DNA of 64,000 nt from Halocynthiibacter sp. SDUM655004 (GCF_026015885.1 NZ_JAPDUG010000002.1:868001-932000), one strand, 5' to 3'. Counted from the stretch's first letter, positions 40,680 through 51,622 are shown. Notes: generated from the sequence alone by a model not told the origin. Numbers and translations are program-made.

Positions 40680-43085
40680 ATGACCGCGCTTCCGCAGCAC
40701 TTTGAAAACTGGTTTGATGCAAGGGGCTGGCAAGCTCACCCGCATCAACTCGAGATGCTCGCCAAAAAAGACGAGCCGGCGCAGCTCTTGATTGCGCCAA
40801 CGGGTGGCGGCAAAACACTCGCCGGATTTCTTCCGACCCTCGTTGAACTCGGCAGCAGGCCACAATCCGGCCTACACACGCTCTATATTTCCCCGCTCAA
40901 AGCGCTCGCCGCAGATATCCGACGGAACCTTGAAAAGCCAGTTACCGAAATCGGGCTTGATATTCGCATTGAGGACCGGACCGGAGACACGCCCGCGACC
41001 CGCAAAAAACGACAACGGGTTGATCCACCACACATTCTGTTGACCACACCCGAGAGCCTCGCGCTTCTGCTCAGCTATGAAGATGCGCCTCGCATGTTCG
41101 CAGGTGTGTCTCGTGTGATCGTGGACGAGATTCATGCACTGGCCGAAAGCAAACGCGGAGATCAGTTGATGCTCGCGCTCTCTCGACTTCAGGCACTTGC
41201 GCCAAATCTCCGCCGTGTGGGCCTCTCCGCTACGGTTGAAGAGCCTGAGGCCATTGCAAAAACACTCGCATTTGGCTCACAACCCTGCAGCATCCTTCAT
41301 GCTCCAAGCGGTCCCACGCCTGATATTCAGATGCTAAAGACCACTGAAGCCCCGCCTTGGTCAGGTGGCGGCGCGGCCTACTCCATTCCTGCGGTTATGG
41401 AATTGGTCAAACAACACAAAACCACCCTGATCTTTCACAACACCCGCGCACAGGCCGAGATATTTTTTCACAATCTTTGGCTCGCGAATGACGACGCCTT
41501 ACCAATCGGAATTCACCATGGCTCCCTCGCCCGCGCTGCACGCGAGAAAACAGAAGCCGCTATGGCCGAAGGGAAACTGCGCGCGATTGTCTGTACGGGT
41601 AGCCTCGATCTGGGGATCGACTGGGGTGATGTTGATCTTGTTATCCAGATTGGCGCACCCAAAAATGTGAAACGCCTTGTGCAGCGGATCGGCCGCGCCA
41701 ACCACGTCTATAACGCTCCCTCTAAAGCTATTCTTGTTCCCGCAAATCGATTTGAGGTTGTCGAATGTGTTGCGGCGCTCGAAGCCGTGCGCGAGATGGA
41801 TCTTGATGGCGAACCGCATGGCCGAGGCCCGCTTGATGTGCTGTGCCAGCACATACTTATTCGCGCCGCATCTGGCCCATTTCATGCTGACGCGTTGTTC
41901 GACGAATTCCGCTCAACAGGCGACTACGCAAGCCTAACTCGCGCCGAATTTGACGGCTGCCTCGATTTTATCGCGACAGGTGGCTATGCCTTAAGAACTT
42001 ATGACAGATGGCAGCGCCTCTTGCTCAAGGAAGACGGCATGTGGCATCTGCGCGACCCGCGCTCGACCCAACGCATCCGCATGAACCTCGGGACAATCCA
42101 AGATACCGACAAACTGAAGGTTCGCATGCGTGGTCGTGGTTCTGCTGCACCTTTGGGCGAAATCGAGGAGAGCTTTGCGGCGACGTTGGAGCCTGGCGAT
42201 ACTTTTCTGATTGGTGGCGAGATCGTTCGCTTCGTTGGCCTCCGAGAGATGGACGTGATCGTGCGTAAAGACGCTGCGAAGCGCCCGCGCATCGCAACCT
42301 TTATGGGTACAAAGTTCGCCACCTCAACACAGCTTTCTCACAGAATTCTCGACTATTTTCAGCGATCCGACTGGAGCGAATTGCCAAACCACACCGCCGA
42401 CTGGCTCATGCTTCAAAAGACGATATCGGCACTGCCAAACAAAGACGAACTGTTGATCGAAACCTTTCCCAACGATGGTTTGGAACATCTTTGCATCTAC
42501 GGCTTCGCTGGGCGTAACGCGTTACAAACACTTGGGTTATTGCTGACACACAGACTTGAAACCTTGGGTTTTCATCCTCTGGGGTTTGTCGCCACGGATT
42601 ACGCACTCATGATCTGGGGTCTTGATGAGGTCACGGATTTCGCGCCACTTTTTGAGCCTGCTAACCTACGGGACGGATTGGAAAACTGGCTTGCGGAAAG
42701 CGCGGTCATGAAGCGCTCTTTCAAGACCTGCGCAACGATTGCCGGTTTGATTGATCGCAATGGCCCCCACCCCAAAAAGAGCGGCCGACAAACAACATTC
42801 TCCTCTGACATTCTTTATAATACGCTTCTGAAATATGATCCCGACCACCTGATGCTCCGCATCACCAAAGAAGAAGCTATGCGTGGCCTCGTTGATTTCT
42901 CCCGCATCGAAGAAATGCTTACACGGACAAACGGCAAGCTTTTGACCAAACGGCTTGAACGTGTCTCTCCGCTCGCGGCTCCTCTCTTGCTGGAAATTGG
43001 CAACGTACCTGTAAGAGGCTCCGCACAAGAGCGCCTCCTTACCGAAGAAGCGGAGCGGATGCTTTCGGAGGTCGGCCTTGAATAG
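40680..43085 (+). CDS. Lhr-like DEXH-box DNA helicase (ligase-associated DNA damage response)
   Basis: An 801-residue superfamily 2 helicase. Motif I is APTGGGKT (K45), motif II VDEIH near residue 150, motif III LSATVEEP, and the second RecA domain carries LDLGIDWGDVDLVIQIGAPKN and QRIGRANH. After it come the winged helix and Lhr core domains. The stop overlaps the pdeM start, and the pair forms the helicase-nuclease half of the ligase-associated damage response; the ligase and Lig-exonuclease genes are not here. Confidence 0.93.
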   Translation: MTALPQHFENWFDARGWQAHPHQLEMLAKKDEPAQLLIAPTGGGKTLAGFLPTLVELGSRPQSGLHTLYISPLKALAADIRRNLEKPVTEIGLDIRIEDRTGDTPATRKKRQRVDPPHILLTTPESLALLLSYEDAPRMFAGVSRVIVDEIHALAESKRGDQLMLALSRLQALAPNLRRVGLSATVEEPEAIAKTLAFGSQPCSILHAPSGPTPDIQMLKTTEAPPWSGGGAAYSIPAVMELVKQHKTTLIFHNTRAQAEIFFHNLWLANDDALPIGIHHGSLARAAREKTEAAMAEGKLRAIVCTGSLDLGIDWGDVDLVIQIGAPKNVKRLVQRIGRANHVYNAPSKAILVPANRFEVVECVAALEAVREMDLDGEPHGRGPLDVLCQHILIRAASGPFHADALFDEFRSTGDYASLTRAEFDGCLDFIATGGYALRTYDRWQRLLLKEDGMWHLRDPRSTQRIRMNLGTIQDTDKLKVRMRGRGSAAPLGEIEESFAATLEPGDTFLIGGEIVRFVGLREMDVIVRKDAAKRPRIATFMGTKFATSTQLSHRILDYFQRSDWSELPNHTADWLMLQKTISALPNKDELLIETFPNDGLEHLCIYGFAGRNALQTLGLLLTHRLETLGFHPLGFVATDYALMIWGLDEVTDFAPLFEPANLRDGLENWLAESAVMKRSFKTCATIAGLIDRNGPHPKKSGRQTTFSSDILYNTLLKYDPDHLMLRITKEEAMRGLVDFSRIEEMLTRTNGKLLTKRLERVSPLAAPLLLEIGNVPVRGSAQERLLTEEAERMLSEVGLE

Positions 43086-43749
43086 CGACGTTTCAACACC
43101 CTTAGAGTTTCAGGGAAACAGCTTCCACCTCTTTGCATCAGGCGCGCTGTACTGGCCTGCAGAGCGCTTGCTGTGCGTCTCCGATCTCCATTTGGGCAAG
43201 TCCACTCGCTATGCCAAATCAGGCGGTGCATCCCTTCCACCTTATGAGGTTCAGGAGACCCTCTCTCGAATGGAAGAAGCGATTGAAGCCACCCAACCGG
43301 ATACTGTTGTGTGTCTCGGGGATAGTTTTGATGCTGTTGATAGTCAGGACGACATCCTTGAAAGTGACTACCTTCGCCTTACGGCAATGATGGCGGGTCG
43401 CTCTTGGATATGGATCGAAGGCAACCACGATCCTGGGCCTGTCGGGCTTGGCGGTCAGCACCTCAAGAGCGTGAATGTTCGTGGAATTACCTTTAGACAT
43501 ATTGCCGAAACAACAGATACGCCCGAAATATCAGGACATTACCATCCGAAAGCCCGCATTCGGACACGGGCGCGTGGCCTTTCCTTTCGAGCGCTTCTTG
43601 TAGACCAAAAGCGGATCATCATGCCCGCATTCGGAACGTATACCGGCGGACTTTGGAGTGATCACCAAGTCTTTAGCGCCCTAATGGAAGACCGCGCGCA
43701 GGCCTATCTCCTTCGCCAGCCGCCGCTTAAAATTCCAATGCCGCGGTAA
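43078..43749 (+). CDS. pdeM: Ligase-associated DNA damage response endonuclease PdeM
   Basis: A 223-residue calcineurin-type metallophosphoesterase. Metal motifs are SDLHLGKS, GDSFDAVDS and GNHDPGP, with the late GHYHPKA histidines, all typical of PdeM. The start is TTG 43078, overlapping the helicase stop; other in-frame starts would cut into the conserved N-terminus. It ends five bases before the opposing folD stop, so any terminator must lie inside the coding sequence. Confidence 0.92.
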   Translation: MNSDVSTPLEFQGNSFHLFASGALYWPAERLLCVSDLHLGKSTRYAKSGGASLPPYEVQETLSRMEEAIEATQPDTVVCLGDSFDAVDSQDDILESDYLRLTAMMAGRSWIWIEGNHDPGPVGLGGQHLKSVNVRGITFRHIAETTDTPEISGHYHPKARIRTRARGLSFRALLVDQKRIIMPAFGTYTGGLWSDHQVFSALMEDRAQAYLLRQPPLKIPMPR

Positions 43750-43754
43750 GCAGC

Positions 43755-44657
43755 TTAGGCGGTCAGGCCTTCGGGTTCTTCAAGACCGTTTGCGCGGCAG
43801 GTCGCCGTCAGCGTATTCGCCAACAGGCATGCGATTGTCATTGGGCCCACACCGCCAGGAACAGGCGTGATCGCACCAGCATTTTCCTTCGCCGTTGCGA
43901 AATCAACGTCTCCAACAAGCCGTGTCTTGCCTTCGCCCTTTTCTGGCGCGGGGATACGGTTGATGCCAACATCAATTACGGTCGCGCCTTTCTTGATCCA
44001 ATCGCCCGGAACCATCTCTGGCCGACCAACGGCCGCGACCACGATGTCCGCACGTCGCACGACATCGGGCAAGTCTTTGGTGCGGCTATGCGCGATTGTA
44101 ACTGTGCAACTATCGCCCAAAAGCAAGTTGGCCATAGGTTTGCCAACGATATTCGAACGCCCGATAACAACCGCGTCCAAACCAGAAAGCGATCCATGGT
44201 GTTCCCGCAACATCATCAAGCATCCCAATGGAGTACACGGCACCATCGATTTCTGACCTGTGCCAAGCAAGCCCACGTTGGAAATATGAAAGCCGTCAAC
44301 GTCTTTGACCGGATCAATCGAGTTGATGACAAGGTCTTCGTTAAGGTGGTCAGGCAAAGGAAGTTGCACAAGAATACCGTTAATGCTTTCATCCTTGTTC
44401 AGCTTTTCGATGAGCGCGAGGAGATCCGCTTCTGAAGTGTTGGCGTCGAGTTTGTGCTCATAGGAGTTCATGCCCACTTCGACGGTCATTTTGCCCTTGG
44501 AGCGCACATAGACCTGACTTGCAGGGTCTTCACCAACAAGCACAACCGCCAACCCTGGGGTAATGCCATGCTCAGATTTCAGCTTGGAAACATGCGAAGC
44601 AACCTTTTCGCGGACGGTTGCGGCAAAAGCTTTGCCGTCGAGAAGTTTAGCGGTCAT
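43755..44657 (-). CDS. folD: Bifunctional methylenetetrahydrofolate dehydrogenase/methenyltetrahydrofolate cyclohydrolase
   Basis: Interconverts 5,10-methylene-, methenyl- and 10-formyl-tetrahydrofolate with NADP. The 300 residues contain Y50 and K56 in [27 protein letters not shown], the NADP loop [14 protein letters not shown] and [17 protein letters not shown] stands before the ATG. It acts next to fhs, which supplies 10-formyl-THF from formate; chorismate mutase lies between them. Confidence 0.97.
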   Translation of the reverse strand: MTAKLLDGKAFAATVREKVASHVSKLKSEHGITPGLAVVLVGEDPASQVYVRSKGKMTVEVGMNSYEHKLDANTSEADLLALIEKLNKDESINGILVQLPLPDHLNEDLVINSIDPVKDVDGFHISNVGLLGTGQKSMVPCTPLGCLMMLREHHGSLSGLDAVVIGRSNIVGKPMANLLLGDSCTVTIAHSRTKDLPDVVRRADIVVAAVGRPEMVPGDWIKKGATVIDVGINRIPAPEKGEGKTRLVGDVDFATAKENAGAITPVPGGVGPMTIACLLANTLTATCRANGLEEPEGLTA

Positions 44658-44660
44658 GGG

Positions 44661-44963
44661 TTACTCCTTTGTCGTATTCAGGTGCACTTCTTCGCGTGCG
44701 ATCGACCAGCGAATTAGCTCGCGCCAAAGATTTTCGGCCAAGTCAGGTGAAAGCCCTTCGCCCTCTGCAAGTCGCCGGACATTCCCCACAACTTCTTCGA
44801 CGCGAACTGGAATATTCGCGGCAAGCCCATCACGTTTTTTGATCTCTGCCGCACGGTCGATATATCTCGCACGAATGCGAAGGGTCTTAATCAATTCCGC
44901 GTCGAGCGTGTCGATCTCGGCGCGAAGCTGTTCCATGTTTTCGCAGTCTTTGGGCTCACGCAT
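44661..44963 (-). CDS. Chorismate mutase (AroQ class)
   Basis: Rearranges chorismate to prephenate for phenylalanine and tyrosine synthesis. The 100-residue all-helical protein has the AroQ pattern: LRAEIDTLDAELIKTLRIRARYIDRAAEIK with the active-site arginines and lysine, RVEEVVGNVRRLAEGEGL, and LWRELIRWSIAREE. Length and sequence are close to the PchB/AroQ-gamma single-domain group. It ends three bases before folD. The start could also be the methionine at residue 10. Confidence 0.88.
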   Translation of the reverse strand: MREPKDCENMEQLRAEIDTLDAELIKTLRIRARYIDRAAEIKKRDGLAANIPVRVEEVVGNVRRLAEGEGLSPDLAENLWRELIRWSIAREEVHLNTTKE

Positions 44964-45025
44964 ATCCGCATTCCAATCGTTTCGCGGCCCCTCATACTCC
45001 GAGCAAGACAGTTCTTCAACGCCCC

Positions 45026-46702
45026 CTAGAACAAACCTTCGATTTCACCTGCGTCATTGAGCTTAATCTGCTCCGCAGACGGCACGCGCGGCAAGCCCGG
45101 CATGGTCATGATCTCTCCGCAAATCGCGACGACAAACCCCGCGCCTGCTGAAAGGCGGACCTCACGAATAGGAACGGAATGCCCCGTTGGCGCGCCGCGC
45201 AGATTTGGGTCGGTCGAAAAGCTATACTGTGTTTTCGCCATGCACACCGGCAGATCACCGTAGCCATCCTGCTCCCAAGCGCGAAGTTGATCGCGGATTT
45301 TCTTATCGGCCAGAACCTCATCCGCACGATAGATCGATTTCGCAATCCGTTCGATTTTCTCAAACAACGGCATGTTATCGCGGTAAAGCGGGGCGAACTG
45401 CGCAACGTCTGCATCTGCAATCTCTGCAACGCGCGTTGCGAGTTCTTGAATGCCCGCGGAGCCTTTTTCCCAATGCTTGCACAGGATCGCCTCGGAACCT
45501 TGCGAGGCAACATAATCCATCACCGCTTGAACTTCCGCGTCTGTATCTGAGGTAAAGTGGTTAATACCAACAACAACAGGAACGCCAAATGATTTCAAGT
45601 TGGCGATGTGACGCCCGAGGTTGTCACAACCCTGCTGAACTGCTTCAACGTTTTCGGCACCAAGATCAGCTTTGGCGACCCCGCCATTCATCTTCATGGC
45701 CCGAACCGTCGCCACAAGCACAACGCAATCAGGCGCGATGCCCGCTTTGCGGCATTTGATGTTCATGAATTTCTCGGCCCCAAGGTCAGCGCCAAATCCC
45801 GCCTCGGTCACAACATAATCAGCAAGCTTCAACGCCGTTTTCGTCGCAATCACCGAATTACACCCATGCGCGATATTCGCAAACGGTCCGCCATGAACAA
45901 AGGCAGGATTGTTCTCAAGTGTCTGAACAAGATTTGGCTGCATCGCTTGCTGTAGAAGTACAGTCATTGCGCCATCGGCCTTGATGTCACGTGCATAGAT
46001 CGGCGTTCTATCACGACGATAGGCGACGATAATATCACCGAGCCGTTTCTTAAGATCGTCCAGATCGTTGGCAAGGCAAAGGATCGCCATAACTTCGGAG
46101 GCAACAGTTATGTCAAACCCCGTCTGGCGCGGGAAGCCGTTTGCAACGCCACCAAGCGACGTCACCGTATCGCGGAGCGCACGGTCGTTCATGTCCATCA
46201 CACGCCGCCATGTGACACGACGCTCGTCTATCTCAAGCGCATTACCCCAATAGATGTGGTTATCAATCATTGCCGAAAGCAGGTTGTGCGCTGAGGTGAT
46301 CGCGTGGAAGTCACCTGTGAAGTGCAGGTTCATATCTTCCATCGGGATGACCTGTGCGTAGCCACCGCCAGCTGCACCGCCTTTCATACCGAAACACGGA
46401 CCAAGCGAGGCCTCGCGGATACAGATTGCCGCTTTCTTGCCGATGCTGTTCAACCCATCACCAAGCCCGACTGTGGTCGTTGTTTTACCCTCACCCGCCG
46501 GCGTCGGGTTAATAGCAGTCACAAGAATAAGTTTACCGTCTTTCTTACCCTCAAGCGACTTGATGAACTCCGCACTCACCTTTGCTTTGTCATGTCCAAA
46601 GGGCAGCAAATGTTCGCTTTGAATTCCCAACCGAGCGCCAACTTCTTGAATCGGCTTCTTTTGTCCTTCGCGCGCAATCTCGATATCGGTTTTGAACGTC
46701 AT
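45026..46702 (-). CDS. fhs: Formate-tetrahydrofolate ligase
   Basis: ATP-dependent synthesis of 10-formyl-THF from formate. The 558 residues contain the P-loop-like [18 protein letters not shown] around residue 67, [39 protein letters not shown] and [14 protein letters not shown], all conserved in this family. AGGGG precedes the ATG. With folD it links formate to one-carbon metabolism, relevant in marine Rhodobacteraceae that oxidise methyl compounds. Confidence 0.97.
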   Translation of the reverse strand: MTFKTDIEIAREGQKKPIQEVGARLGIQSEHLLPFGHDKAKVSAEFIKSLEGKKDGKLILVTAINPTPAGEGKTTTTVGLGDGLNSIGKKAAICIREASLGPCFGMKGGAAGGGYAQVIPMEDMNLHFTGDFHAITSAHNLLSAMIDNHIYWGNALEIDERRVTWRRVMDMNDRALRDTVTSLGGVANGFPRQTGFDITVASEVMAILCLANDLDDLKKRLGDIIVAYRRDRTPIYARDIKADGAMTVLLQQAMQPNLVQTLENNPAFVHGGPFANIAHGCNSVIATKTALKLADYVVTEAGFGADLGAEKFMNIKCRKAGIAPDCVVLVATVRAMKMNGGVAKADLGAENVEAVQQGCDNLGRHIANLKSFGVPVVVGINHFTSDTDAEVQAVMDYVASQGSEAILCKHWEKGSAGIQELATRVAEIADADVAQFAPLYRDNMPLFEKIERIAKSIYRADEVLADKKIRDQLRAWEQDGYGDLPVCMAKTQYSFSTDPNLRGAPTGHSVPIREVRLSAGAGFVVAICGEIMTMPGLPRVPSAEQIKLNDAGEIEGLF

Positions 46703-46815
46703 AACGGCCCCTGACTAAAATGCTAATGCTTCGGTTCTACAGACCACTGAACACAGTTACAGCGGTAAAACCGACATTTTTCGCATATAAAGCGCCCAGC
46801 GAAGTTTCACATCGG

Positions 46816-46848
46816 AAAAATCAGCGCCTTTGCGAATGCTTGGCGCCT
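46816..46848 (-). terminator. Intrinsic terminator after the MOSC gene
   Basis: On the minus strand a 6-bp stem (46842-46847 with 46823-46828, one G-U pair) with a 13-base loop is followed within two bases by TTTTT. It begins at the MOSC stop codon. Confidence 0.62.
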
Positions 46849-47431
46849 ATGATCCGTGCGGCCAAGGTCTTTGATCTGGAATGTGCAGCCGCAATTGATC
46901 TCCGCGCCGAAGCGTACCTTCGCGCTCGACCCAAGCCGTGACACCGCGCTTGCCTGCAGCTTTCGCGCGGAACGCCTTGCCCTCGCCTTCATGCTTCAGT
47001 CCGATTTCGCGCGTAACGAGGTTGCACGGCTGGTTCTCCATATCAATCGTAACTGTCGCGCCGCTTTCTGCCTGCAGTCGCGATGAAGGAGGTACAGCCG
47101 TAAAATCCGGTATGCCTTTCACAACCATGTTCGCCCCCAACAAGGCAGGATCAAGTTGCTCCAACTCAAGCGCCTCCGCGATCTCTTCGATCTCTTCGGC
47201 AGAGACAATTGTAAGTTGGCGTACGTTGCGAATTTCAGTTCCACGCGGATATTGCGTAATGACTCGCGAACAAGACGGTCGCGTTAGCCCTCCGTGATCC
47301 TCACGAAGGGGTCCGGAAAAGGTAAGCTCCATTTCATCCATTGGCGTCGCCAAGAGGCTTTCATTGCGGTCAAGAACGCATCCCAGCCAGACGATCTCAC
47401 AGAAAAAATCCGTTGCTTTAAGTGCAGGCAT
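46847..47431 (-). CDS. MOSC domain-containing protein
   Basis: A 194-residue protein with the MOSC (molybdenum cofactor sulfurase C-terminal) fold, of the type found alone in proteobacteria. Segments seen are GGLTRPSCSRV with the conserved cysteine, QLTIVSAEEIEEIAEALEL, LGANMVVKGIPDF, ATVTIDMENQPCNLVTREIG and the GVTAWVEREGTLRRGDQL end. The ATG at 47431 is chosen because AGGGG lies five bases upstream; further upstream codons are unconserved. It may move sulfur or N-hydroxylated substrates with a molybdenum partner, but no partner gene is nearby. Confidence 0.85.
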   Translation of the reverse strand: MPALKATDFFCEIVWLGCVLDRNESLLATPMDEMELTFSGPLREDHGGLTRPSCSRVITQYPRGTEIRNVRQLTIVSAEEIEEIAEALELEQLDPALLGANMVVKGIPDFTAVPPSSRLQAESGATVTIDMENQPCNLVTREIGLKHEGEGKAFRAKAAGKRGVTAWVEREGTLRRGDQLRLHIPDQRPWPHGS

Positions 47432-47489
47432 AAGACCCCTGTTTTGAATGTTGCGACGACGAGTTTGCAATTGCCGCTGAGCGATAGTC

Positions 47490-47523
47490 AAAACAAAAAC
47501 GCCGCATGGAGGTCCATGCGGCG
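47490..47523 (-). terminator. Intrinsic terminator after ftsH
   Basis: On the minus strand an 11-bp stem (47513-47523 with 47500-47510) with a very short loop is followed by TTTTTGTTTT. It lies 17 bases after the ftsH stop and closes the long ybgC-tol-tilS-ftsH series. Confidence 0.92.
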
Positions 47524-47539
47524 CTATCTTTGTTGCGAA

Positions 47540-49456
47540 CTATGCTGTCGGCTCTGGCTCCATGCCGCCGCCCGACTTGGGCTTTTTCGGCTTGGTTTTC
47601 GGAATCGCCGTGACACTTGGCGCGCTGCCCGTATCCGGCTTGTCCTCGTCATCGTCGATTTGGGGTGGCTCGCCGCGCATCACGCGCTCAATTTCCTCGC
47701 CCGTCAGAGTCTCATACTCAAGCAGACCCTGCGCAAGACGTTCAAATTCTTCCGATTTCTCGAGCAAGATTTTGCGCGCAGTTTTATATCCCTCGTCGAT
47801 CAGGCGTTTAACCTCTTCTTCGACAAGTTCCTTGGTATGAGCGGAAATAGACAATCCGCCGCCGCCGTTGCCCATATATCCTTCATGGGCCTGCTGGTAA
47901 TCAATGTTGCCGACTTTATCGGACATACCCCAGCGCATCACCATCGCCCGTGCGAGGCCGCTGGCTTGCTGGATATCTCCAGAAGGGCCATTCGACACAC
48001 GATCCGCGCCGAACTTGATGATTTCGGCAGCTTTACCGGCCATCGTCATCGCGATCTGCTGTTCGCACTGGTCCTTGTGATAGTTTAGCCGATCCATTTC
48101 AGGAAGGCTCATCACCATACCAAGCGCGCCACCACGCGGAATAATCGTAGCTTTGTAAACCGGATCACATTCCGGCAAGGTCACGCCAACAACTGCGTGG
48201 CCAGCTTCGTGATAGGCGGTCATTTCTTTTTGCGCAGGTGTCATGACCATAGAGCGGCGCTCCGCCCCCATCATGACCTTGTCCTTCGCCATTTCGAAAT
48301 CTTCCATCGTCACAACATTGCGCCCGATCCGCGCGGCCATCAGCGCGCTTTCGTTCACAAGGTTCGCGAGGTCCGCACCGGAAAATCCAGGTGTACCGCG
48401 CGCGATAATACGGAGATCAACATCCGGCCCGAGCGGGATTTTCGCAGCGTGGACGTTGAGGATTTTCTCACGGCCTTTGATGTCCGGATTAGGAACCTGT
48501 ACCTGACGGTCAAATCGGCCTGGGCGCTTCAACGCCGGATCAAGAACATCAGCACGGTTGGTCGCTGCAAGAAGGATCACGCCCTCGTTGCTTTCAAAAC
48601 CGTCCATCTCAACAAGGAGTTGGTTCAGCGTCTGCTCGCGCTCATCATTACCACCGCCATAACCGGCGCCACGATGGCGACCAACGGCGTCGATCTCATC
48701 GATAAATACGATACACGGGGCGTTTTTCTTGGCTTGCTCGAACATGTCGCGTACGCGGCTCGCACCAACACCTACGAACATTTCAACAAAATCAGAGCCC
48801 GAAATCGTAAAGAAAGGAACACCCGCTTCGCCTGCGATCGCACGTGCAAGAAGCGTTTTACCTGTACCCGGAGGTCCGATCAGAAGCGCGCCTTTAGGAA
48901 TCTTACCACCAAGTCGGCTAAACTTCTGCGGGTTACGCAGGAACTCAACAATTTCTTCAAGTTCTTCCTTGGCTTCATCAATACCGGCGACATCATCAAA
49001 TGTAACACGGCCCTGCTTTTCGGTAAGCATCTTGGCTTTGGACTTGCCAAACCCCATCGCGCCACCTTTGCCGCCGCCTTGCATGCGGTTCATCATGAAG
49101 AACCAAAAACCAATCAGAAGAGCAACCGGACCAAAGAGCATGATAAAGCGCCCAAGCGCAGACTGCTCTTGCGAGTTCGCTTTAACTTCAATGCCTTTTT
49201 CAATCAGCGTAGACGAAATTTCAGCGTCTTCCGGAACGATCGCCCAGTGGCTTTGGCCATCAGAGCCAACAAACTCCACCCGCTCGGCGTCCATCGTTAC
49301 TTCGGTGACTTCACCGCTGTTCACAGCATTAACAAATTGTGAATAAGTGTACTCGCTGCTGTTCATCGTGCTGCGGTTACCGCTAAACACCTGAAAAAGA
49401 GCGACAAATAGCAGACCCAAAACGATCCAGAATGCGAAACTTCGCGCGTTGCCCAA
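47540..49456 (-). CDS. ftsH: ATP-dependent zinc metalloprotease FtsH
   Basis: Membrane-anchored AAA protease degrading membrane and regulatory proteins. The 638 residues have two N-terminal helices (about 5-24 and 102-122) around a periplasmic domain, the AAA module with [16 protein letters not shown] and the SRH region RPGRFDRQ, and the zinc site HEAGH (H416, E417, H420). The start is TTG 49456, with GAGGAG seven bases upstream, giving MGNARSF as in relatives; an ATG ten codons earlier has no site. It follows tilS in the conserved order. Confidence 0.97.
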   Translation of the reverse strand: MGNARSFAFWIVLGLLFVALFQVFSGNRSTMNSSEYTYSQFVNAVNSGEVTEVTMDAERVEFVGSDGQSHWAIVPEDAEISSTLIEKGIEVKANSQEQSALGRFIMLFGPVALLIGFWFFMMNRMQGGGKGGAMGFGKSKAKMLTEKQGRVTFDDVAGIDEAKEELEEIVEFLRNPQKFSRLGGKIPKGALLIGPPGTGKTLLARAIAGEAGVPFFTISGSDFVEMFVGVGASRVRDMFEQAKKNAPCIVFIDEIDAVGRHRGAGYGGGNDEREQTLNQLLVEMDGFESNEGVILLAATNRADVLDPALKRPGRFDRQVQVPNPDIKGREKILNVHAAKIPLGPDVDLRIIARGTPGFSGADLANLVNESALMAARIGRNVVTMEDFEMAKDKVMMGAERRSMVMTPAQKEMTAYHEAGHAVVGVTLPECDPVYKATIIPRGGALGMVMSLPEMDRLNYHKDQCEQQIAMTMAGKAAEIIKFGADRVSNGPSGDIQQASGLARAMVMRWGMSDKVGNIDYQQAHEGYMGNGGGGLSISAHTKELVEEEVKRLIDEGYKTARKILLEKSEEFERLAQGLLEYETLTGEEIERVMRGEPPQIDDDEDKPDTGSAPSVTAIPKTKPKKPKSGGGMEPEPTA

Positions 49457-49538
49457 GGGACATCTCCTCAAGAATTTTGACAGCACATAAGAATCCGTGC
49501 GTCGTCACCCGTCTAAAATAAGGATCGAAGCGAATTCT

Positions 49539-50804
49539 TCAATGCGATAAAGCTGTTTGAAGGAAATCTTCCCAATGTTTTTGGGGCTCAGCCGTGATTG
49601 CATTCGCTTTGCCCACCAATGGAGCGGACACAAGTTCGCCGCTTACCCAAACTGACGGTGAAACAAGCAGCGCCGCACGTTTTCTGCCCGTTTCGCGCCA
49701 GTCAGGGCAAAGTTGTAGCCCATCAGACCCAAGCGCGCGGACCTCGGCGCCATCCGCAACAATGCCGCGCAGCAGCCAGCGGCCGTCCCAAACTTCGCCG
49801 ACAGCAACACTTAAGCCCTCAACTGCGGCAAACTCACGCGTGACCAATACCCTTTCGCCAACACGCACAAACAAACAACCGCGCAGCACGGTCTGCTCCT
49901 GCTCTTTGAGTTGCGCCAGAACGCGCTGCACAGACTTTCCGCGTGGCGCATATTCAAAAGGAGACATCCATTCGACAGCTCCCGAGATCAAACGACGCTG
50001 AATTTCTGCCGGGTGTTGAGTGAGCCGTGCGAGATCAAGCCAAAGATTGCAGTCTTCGATCGTCACCGCATCTTCGGCAGCGGTACGCGTATAATGATCG
50101 AGTGCTTCCGAGACCCCACGCAAGTTCTCCGCAGATTTTGCAATACTCGTAACGTTTACCCCGGCGCTTTCAAGATCAGGCAGCATCTTGCGAAGTCGGA
50201 CTCGGTCAAATCGGTCATCTTGATTAGACGGATCTTCCACCCAAGCCGCGTCACGTTCCTGCAAGTATGCACGCAACTCGGAACGACGGAACGCCATCAA
50301 CGGCCGAATGAATTCAACGCCGGAAACATCTCTGCTTTCTGTCATTTTAGCGAGACCTGCCGCCCCGGCACCACGCCCAAGCCGCATCAGAAACGTCTCG
50401 GCCACGTCATCCATAGTGTGGGCAAGCGCAACTCTTGAGACATCTACATCTTTTGCCCAATCGGCAAGCAGGCTGATCCTTGCCTTGCGCGCCATTGATT
50501 GCAGATTTCCGGTGCCATCCCATCCTCGCCACTCCAATGTGGAATGCGGGACTCCTAGAGTTCGGCAATGTTCTGCAACGAGCTTTGCTTCGTCTTTCGC
50601 CTCAGCGCGCAGCCCATGATCAACTGTCGCTACTTTAACCGTCACACCAGCTTCTGAAGCCCAGTCGGCAATCAGATAGAGCATTGCAAGTGAATCCGAG
50701 CCTCCAGAAACCGCAAGCCCAAGCCCATCAATGGCAAAAGGCGCCAGCTTGGTAGCGAGCGCCTCTTGATGTTCGTGTGTCCAACTTGTGGGCGTCACAA
50801 GCAA
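49539..50804 (-). CDS. tilS: tRNA(Ile)-lysidine synthetase
   Basis: Makes lysidine at the wobble position of the CAU-anticodon isoleucine tRNA. The 421-residue protein has the N-type ATP pyrophosphatase loop SGGSDS (residues 33-38), VATVDHGLRAEAKDEA and ALAHTMDDVAETFLMRLGRGAG, typical of TilS. TTG 50804 has GGAG five bases upstream and overlaps cpoB by ten bases; GTG 50798, overlapping as GTGA, is an alternative start. It is essential where the tRNA is not otherwise decoded. Confidence 0.94.
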   Translation of the reverse strand: MLVTPTSWTHEHQEALATKLAPFAIDGLGLAVSGGSDSLAMLYLIADWASEAGVTVKVATVDHGLRAEAKDEAKLVAEHCRTLGVPHSTLEWRGWDGTGNLQSMARKARISLLADWAKDVDVSRVALAHTMDDVAETFLMRLGRGAGAAGLAKMTESRDVSGVEFIRPLMAFRRSELRAYLQERDAAWVEDPSNQDDRFDRVRLRKMLPDLESAGVNVTSIAKSAENLRGVSEALDHYTRTAAEDAVTIEDCNLWLDLARLTQHPAEIQRRLISGAVEWMSPFEYAPRGKSVQRVLAQLKEQEQTVLRGCLFVRVGERVLVTREFAAVEGLSVAVGEVWDGRWLLRGIVADGAEVRALGSDGLQLCPDWRETGRKRAALLVSPSVWVSGELVSAPLVGKANAITAEPQKHWEDFLQTALSH

Positions 50805-51622
50805 CCAAGCTCCTGACGTCTGGTGTTTGCTTCTGCAACTTCAGGCGCAGTTGGGAAACGAGCCTCGACCTCTCCGAGAGTCAGGCAGGCTTCGTTCTGT
50901 TGACCGAGCGTGCCGAGAGAAGAGCCGAGTTTAAACAAGGCGCGCGGCGCGAGCGGCCCATCTGGCGCTCCAGAGAAGCTTTCCAAAAATGCGCGCGCAG
51001 CGGGCTGCACATCGCCCGCACCTTCATAAGCAAGACCACTTAGGAACTGCGCCTCACTTGTCAGGCGGCTCCCTTGATAGTCCCGCAAAAAGTTTTCGAA
51101 TTTCTCAACCGCTTGCAGATAGTTTTGCGCGTCCAGCTCTGCTTTTGCTGCGGCGAAATCTGCCTCTTCGCCCACGGCAAGCTGACCACCTTGTTCGGTC
51201 GATGGCTGCGAAGGCGCAACTTCGGGAACATCGCCACCAAGTGTGCTGCCAAACTCAATTTTCGAAATATCGCAATTTGGTTCAAGCTCGCAAATCCGAA
51301 ACTCAAGGTCACCAATACGCGTTGTGCCGTCTTTGACAACGCGGTTCAGGCGCAGTTCGATCTCTTCGGACCGCGCAGTCACGCTCTGTAGTTGGGCCTC
51401 GATGGTTTCGATCCGCTCAAGCAATGTACCTGCCTGATCTGTACCGCCAGACAAACCCGTCGTAGACAGTTCGCGCTTGAGCTTCTGGATCTCTACATAA
51501 ACGACCGAAAGCTCTTGCCTGAGGTCCGCGAGCGTCTGATCCTGCGCTTGCACAGGCACAGCAGTCCAAGATGCGCAGACCAGTGCTGCTGCGACCGTAG
51601 TTTGTCTTAGGAACGAAATCAC
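50795..51622 (-). CDS. cpoB: Tol-Pal system protein CpoB (YbgF)
   Basis: Periplasmic protein that couples Tol-Pal action to peptidoglycan synthesis. The 275-residue precursor has a signal peptide ending near VPVQAQ, a coiled-coil (about 30-90, LRQELSVVYVEIQKLKREL) and C-terminal TPR-like repeats (YLQAVEKFENFLRDYQGSRLTSEAQ). The GTG start at 51622 overlaps the pal stop as GTGA; starts further upstream would place the signal peptide internally. Confidence 0.9.
   Translation of the reverse strand: MISFLRQTTVAAALVCASWTAVPVQAQDQTLADLRQELSVVYVEIQKLKRELSTTGLSGGTDQAGTLLERIETIEAQLQSVTARSEEIELRLNRVVKDGTTRIGDLEFRICELEPNCDISKIEFGSTLGGDVPEVAPSQPSTEQGGQLAVGEEADFAAAKAELDAQNYLQAVEKFENFLRDYQGSRLTSEAQFLSGLAYEGAGDVQPAARAFLESFSGAPDGPLAPRALFKLGSSLGTLGQQNEACLTLGEVEARFPTAPEVAEANTRRQELGCL

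Noticed and set aside
48197-49342. Long plus-strand reading frame of about 380 codons
   Set aside because: It is antisense to ftsH, has no recognisable domain and no suitable ribosome-binding site; the minus-strand frame carries all FtsH motifs.
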